Shown here one piece after another: positions 17,862 through 21,626 of a stretch of DNA of 21,626 nucleotides. Location of the stretch: contig NW_025955539.1 in assembly GCF_022376445.1 (NCBI RefSeq), positions 1 to 21,626 of the forward strand, written 5' to 3'. The translations under genes and the position numbers were made by a program. The notes under the pieces are model-generated. The model was not told where the DNA came from and searched no databases. It saw only the letters and a program-made list of their open reading frames with translations. This DNA is from Fomitopsis serialis (taxonomy: Eukaryota; Basidiomycota; Agaricomycetes; Polyporales; Fomitopsidaceae). The stretch's first letter is position 1. Each line of letters starts with the position of its first letter.

Positions 17862-20604
17862 CTAGGCCTTATCCTTGGACGCAGCATTGGACGGCCCAGC
17901 CTGAGCGTTGTCGGGAGCACCACCCCTCGACCGCCACCTCGCCTTCACCTTCCCAGCGTTGATGAGAGGGTCTAGGTCCGCATTGGACTTCTCCTCGCCT
18001 TGCCCACTCTGCGAATCCACCCGAAGCCCAGCGAACACCCTGAACAATTGTTAGAAATGTAATCAAATAAAGTCAGCCGCCTACCTGATGTTCTTGGACA
18101 GACTGGCGTTCAGGGACTCCGAGAGGTTTTCCCAGCCCTCGTCATAGTCCTTGTTGTTCGGATTGGCCAACCGACGGATCATCTCCACGCCAGACAGCAG
18201 GCGATCGTACCTATTGAGTGTCAGAACTATCCTGTGAGATGACTGTAATATGTGGCCTACGCTGGGGCGTACACCTTCTCCTGGAATTCCACCGTGTTGT
18301 TGTCGTTCATCCACTCGTCCAAGGCCACGAGAATCTGACATTCGGATCGTCAAGCTTGTTAATGGCACATCAGTAGGCATAATTACTCACCGCACTGCAC
18401 GCCAGGGCAATCATGTTGCTTGGGATGGTCTTCAACGCACCGTCAAGGTCAAACCGTTCTTTGCACGCCGGGCGAAACACGTCCGGGTTCTGTCCGCGGA
18501 ACCATTGGTTAGCGATGACCTCGGCCACGCACAGACCATGGAACGGCATGTCCAGGTCTGGCTCCTCCCACAGCTGAGTGGCGTCAGTTAGCAGCACACC
18601 GCGAGCTCAAGATCGAAGACTTACCGATGGGTCAACCTCGGGATCCGGTAGCACAAGCTGCCCGTAGTGAAAGGTGTTGTTGTCTTTCAAGAACTTGATG
18701 CGATTCTCCCGGGCTTTCTTCACCTTCTGGTTGCGCTCGACAGCATCCACCGGTTTACCGTCGGCCCCAACCTCGGGCAGCCTGATAGACAAGAACTCTT
18801 TCTCCACCACGCGCTTCGCCTTCTGCTTGAGCTCCTGCCGAAGCTGGGGTGCAGCCTTGTTCACCTGGAAAACGTGAATATGGTTAGTACTGAATGATGA
18901 GGGGAGCTAACACGTACGTATGCGATGATCTTGTTCTTTGTCTTCTGGAAGGCCCAGTTGGGCTCGAACTTCTTCTGGAAGTCCTCCCTCTGGTACCTGA
19001 CATTGCTCGTTATGAGCCGCTCAACGATGTCGGCAGTCGCCGCATGCTTCTCGGAGACGCCTTTCTTCATACGAGGCCAAGCGTTCTCCAGAGCAAGGTA
19101 CACCCTAAGCTCTTGTTGGGCTTTCCCCAGAAGACTGCGGACGTCGACGTCCTCCATGAGCTTCTCATACGCGCCAGCGGTAGGCTCATTCTTGCCCGCA
19201 TCGGACTTCTTCGCGTCTGGCCTTCTTCCGCGGTTGCCTCCTCTTCTTGCCCTTCGACTCGGACTCTTCCTCCATCTTCACAATCATCTGACCGAGAAAG
19301 CTTCAGCCCACAGTTCAACTGGCGGAGATGGCTTACCTCGTTCGGAGCTTCCTCGTCTTTCGACAACAACTGGTCCGCGCTCTCATCCTCGTCCTCGCCA
19401 TCCCGTCCGAGCCCTTGTACGAAGAGCCTTCCCGTCCTGTGAGTCATCCACGTCCATGGAGATGGCTCTCTCCTGCTGGAGTTGCCCTTTGCCACATGTT
19501 TGCCTGTCAAACGTCTCTCAACTGTCGACCATATGGAGACACTTCTCCGGAATGTGTTGTACTCACCTTCAGCCTTCGATGAGCGTGTCTCCTTCCTCGG
19601 GATCCCCCTCCTTGTCGCTGGTCTCCAGCTCATCCTCATCTTCGCTGCAAGAACGATGGGAGCGGCTTTCTTCTTCGCCTTCGCAGTCCTCGAGCCTGAT
19701 AAAATGTTAGGCTACTGGTGCGATGTATGCTCTCTCACCAAGGTGCGCGCAGATTCTCGTCTTCGGAGCCTGCGTTTCGGCGGAGAATAATTGCGACCTC
19801 CACGATCTTACGTTGTTACCTGTTGATAGCTCTTATGAATGATTCTTACCAGCACATGCGCAATCCTGAAACTTATCTGACAAACTCACCCGCTGCTGTT
19901 GCCTGTTCCGCTGACTGATCCTGACGTTGAGTCCTGGTCTTCTTCTTCTCGGCTTCTCTGACCCAGATTCGCCATCGCTGTCCTCGTGTCGGAAGAAGAA
20001 GGGACGTTTTTCTCTTACGCGGCGTGGTAATGGGTGTGGACTTGCCCGGTGACCCTGGAGCAGCCTCAGACCATCCCTCGCCACACGAATGATACGAACT
20101 GATTTTACTTACTTGGATTCTTCCCTTTGCTCTTCGACGGTATCACTAGCTCATCCTCGTCAGACCCCCAGCCTTCGACTCTTCCTCAGCACATCGTCAT
20201 CGTCCCCTCCTGTTCCATCATCGCCTTGCTCTTGGCTTGCACATCTGCATGTCTGTGTCCATTGTGTACTGTGAGAAAGTAATGTAGGGGACGTACCATC
20301 CTGATGCTCCTTCTCCCAGAGATCCCCTTTGATCCCTTGGCTAGGTTCGACCGAGCCATTGCGTCCAGCTCTTGCGCTGTCAGGTTGGGCAATAGGGATC
20401 GCAGCGACTCCTTCATAGCCTTGAGCCGAGCTGCATAGCTCAGCACCGGTACAGCATCAGCTCCGGAATCTGCTTTGCTGGACGAAGACTTGGTTGCCAC
20501 CCCGGCACCAGCAGACTTTCTCGCCGCCGGGGTCTTGCCTTGCTCGCCACCGGGGTCTTGACCTTGTTCGCGGCTGCGGATGAGCGGGTGTTGCGGGGAC
20601 CCAT
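17862..20604 (-). CDS. DUF6532-like protein, multi-exon; N-terminal half frame-damaged
   Basis: The ATG at 20604-20602 (context CACAACATGGG) starts a basic, low-complexity N-terminus (MGPRNTRSSAAANKVKTPVA) followed by acidic Ser/Glu-rich parts. The C-terminal core is clear. Exons 18918-19287, 18625-18864, 18391-18573, 18261-18334, 18085-18210 and 17862-18039 are separated by introns of 53, 51, 56, 50 and 45 bp; further introns are at 19288-19336, 19504-19566 and 19696-19738. From 18917 leftward every exon joins in phase. Branch points such as TACTAAC (18889-18883) are visible. Core motifs are YLALENAWPRM, FHYGQLVLPDP, MPFHGLCVAEVIANQWF, IPSNMIALACSA, LDEWMND and YDRLLSGVEMIRRLA, the pattern I know from Agaricomycete DUF6532 proteins, of unknown function. 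Upstream of 19200 several indels break the frame, often in G runs. The first exon is broken inside a tandem repeat (near 20547), where one repeat lacks a base. It is either a young pseudogene or a misassembled gene. Confidence 0.75.
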
Positions 20605-20924
20605 GTTGTGAGATGATGAGCGTGAAAAGAGTGAGCGCAGACGATGAAATAGAGGTTGAAAGTCTACCTTCAAAGTTTCGCCGATAACAGAAGACCTTGA
20701 GCTTCTAAAACGGAGATGCGGAGATGCGCGGAACTGAGGTCCGCACCCTCCGAAGGACCGACGAAGAGGTTATGGTCTCAAGCGATTCAAAGAGCTATGG
20801 GTAGAGGTAGAGCATGAGGGCAGCGTTCCACAACATAGTTAAAGTTCAAGGTGACGTGGTTCTATTGCAGGGTAGGTAGTCAAGGTACATCCGAGGAACA
20901 TAACGTACGTACAGGGCGCTAAGG
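20605..20924. other. Intergenic spacer / probable promoter region of the DUF6532-like gene
   Basis: This 320-bp spacer lies between the stop of the oxygenase gene and the ATG of the DUF6532-like gene, both on the minus strand. No convincing TATA box or other element stands out. Confidence 0.4.
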
Positions 20925-21626
20925 CTACCGAAAATGTGCATTGCCGGCCCAGCCGTTACGGCCTTCCTTTGTCCACCTGTCTATCTCTTTGTCCGTGTGC
21001 AGAACGATGGAGGCGCGACCCAGTAAAGTGGAGGTTAAAATGAGTAACGCGCATGAAGGAAATGCGACGAAATCGCCATTTCGAAGAGGAAGGGCCAGGC
21101 CGGGCTCGTACAGACACAGCTCGCCTCCCTCAAACTCTCCACCGCCAAGACCACACAGAGTGATTATCCTGCTTGTCTCTGTGAGCCAGAGTGGCCACAT
21201 TCAGGTTGACAACGAGTGACAGGAAGGGATGGACCAGAGAACTGGCATTCCCCGGTAATACCTCCGCGTCCATGCGTAGGTCGTCATATTCCAAGCAAAG
21301 CGAGTCCTTGAGCTGTATATATATTCAGCCACTCAGTTCAGTGGGTAGATAGAGAGACGTACCTGCTCTGCCATCCATTCAAACAATTTTGGAAGACGGA
21401 TTGCAGATTATTGTAGATGTCTTTGTATTTACCGGTGTCTTGCGACGGGTAGGGAAGCATTTGACCGTAGTTCGTTCGAGTGTTGTCGTCTTTCTCAATG
21501 AGTATGGGTGTGCGTCGACCGGAACATCGTGTCCCTGTGATAGCCCATTCTCAGCACGAAGTACATACCAACAGTAGAACGTTAAACGGATTCACTGACC
21601 CTTGTCCCGTGCCGGTTATACCAGGC
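20925..21626 (-). CDS. TET/JBP-like 2-oxoglutarate/Fe(II) oxygenase, C-terminal half (partial, frame-damaged)
   Basis: On the minus strand an exon that ends at 21363 (LFEWMAEQ) joins 21312 (LKDSLCLEYDDL) over a 50-bp intron (21313-21362; GTACGT...ATACAG). Then come VVNLNVATLAHRDKQD, with the iron-binding H-x-D at 21183-21175, GEFEGGELCLYEPGL, and GDFVAFPSC. A frame-shifted HFNLHFTG follows, whose distal His (21042-21040) would be the third iron ligand, then RASIVLHTDKE with the 2-oxoglutarate-binding Arg near 21017. The stop is at 20925. The order H-x-D, GG, GD, H-x-N, R is that of double-stranded beta-helix oxygenases; the wording resembles the TET/JBP-like group expanded in basidiomycetes, which oxidise 5-methylcytosine. 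Frame breaks lie near 21155, 21045 and 21020. The N-terminus lies beyond the window. A generic prolyl-hydroxylase-like enzyme is the alternative. Confidence 0.65.

Noticed and set aside
18894..19710. Plus-strand frames of 182 and 261 codons
   Set aside because: They are antisense to the DUF6532-like gene, whose introns and phases are consistent on the minus strand.

Overview
The window looks like genomic DNA of a filamentous fungus, most probably a basidiomycete (Agaricomycetes-type). Evidence: spliceosomal introns of about 43-63 bp with GTRAGT-like donors and CTAAC/CTGAC-like branch points, several fungal LTR retrotransposon families, and two host-type genes (a DUF6532-like protein and a TET/JBP-like 2-oxoglutarate/Fe(II) oxygenase) of kinds I associate with Agaricomycetes. 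I see no tRNA, rRNA or CRISPR feature. Family names come from recognising motifs, not from a database search.

Layout, left to right. (1) 1-3445, minus strand: a decayed Ty3/Gypsy element (protease, RT, RNase H, integrase) running off the left edge. (2) 3447-4142: a block of GGACTGG/TTGCAACTGG repeats with an inverted arrangement, perhaps a small DNA-transposon relic. (3) 4143-5120: AT-rich, no gene; it holds a duplicated ~70-bp block and a 20-bp perfect palindrome. (4) 5121-12692: a complete Ty3/Gypsy chromovirus on the minus strand with two almost identical LTRs (616 and 615 bp, two differences seen). It shows gag with a zinc knuckle, an A AAA AAC slippery heptamer directly at the gag stop, protease, RT, RNase H, integrase and a C-terminal chromodomain. 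Between integrase and the 3' LTR, on the opposite strand, it carries an extra intron-containing gene for a 313-aa coiled-coil/Zn2Cys6 protein. A 12-nt sequence beside the 5' LTR is perfectly complementary to the predicted 5' end of the element's RNA, as in Tf1/sushi-type self-primed elements. (5) 12693-14719: no supported gene. (6) 14720-14989: the C-terminal scrap of a HARBI1/PIF-like DDE transposase. (7) 15084-17165, plus strand: a 5' fragment of a Ty1/Copia element with LTR, a half-tRNA(iMet)-type primer site, gag, protease and GAG-pre-integrase, then truncation. Its LTR/leader holds two copies of a 45-nt segment, one interrupted by a 52-bp block with every hallmark of an intron. (8) 17166-17861: no gene. 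(9) 17862-20604, minus strand: a multi-exon DUF6532-like gene. (10) 20925-21626, minus strand: the C-terminal half of a TET/JBP-like oxygenase, running off the right edge.

The strongest candidate for something undescribed is the chromovirus with its antisense, intron-bearing Zn2Cys6 gene. Zn2Cys6 proteins typically bind CGG triplets, and the element's LTR holds about 25 copies of CGGA on one strand. The protein could therefore act on its own element; that is inference. A second candidate is the spliced/unspliced duplication in the Copia leader.

Caution: reading frames in the chromovirus and in both host genes are broken by many 1-2 nt indels, several in G runs, while the LTRs are about 99.7% identical and the host-gene introns keep perfect phase. 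This pattern suits residual long-read assembly errors at least as well as true decay.
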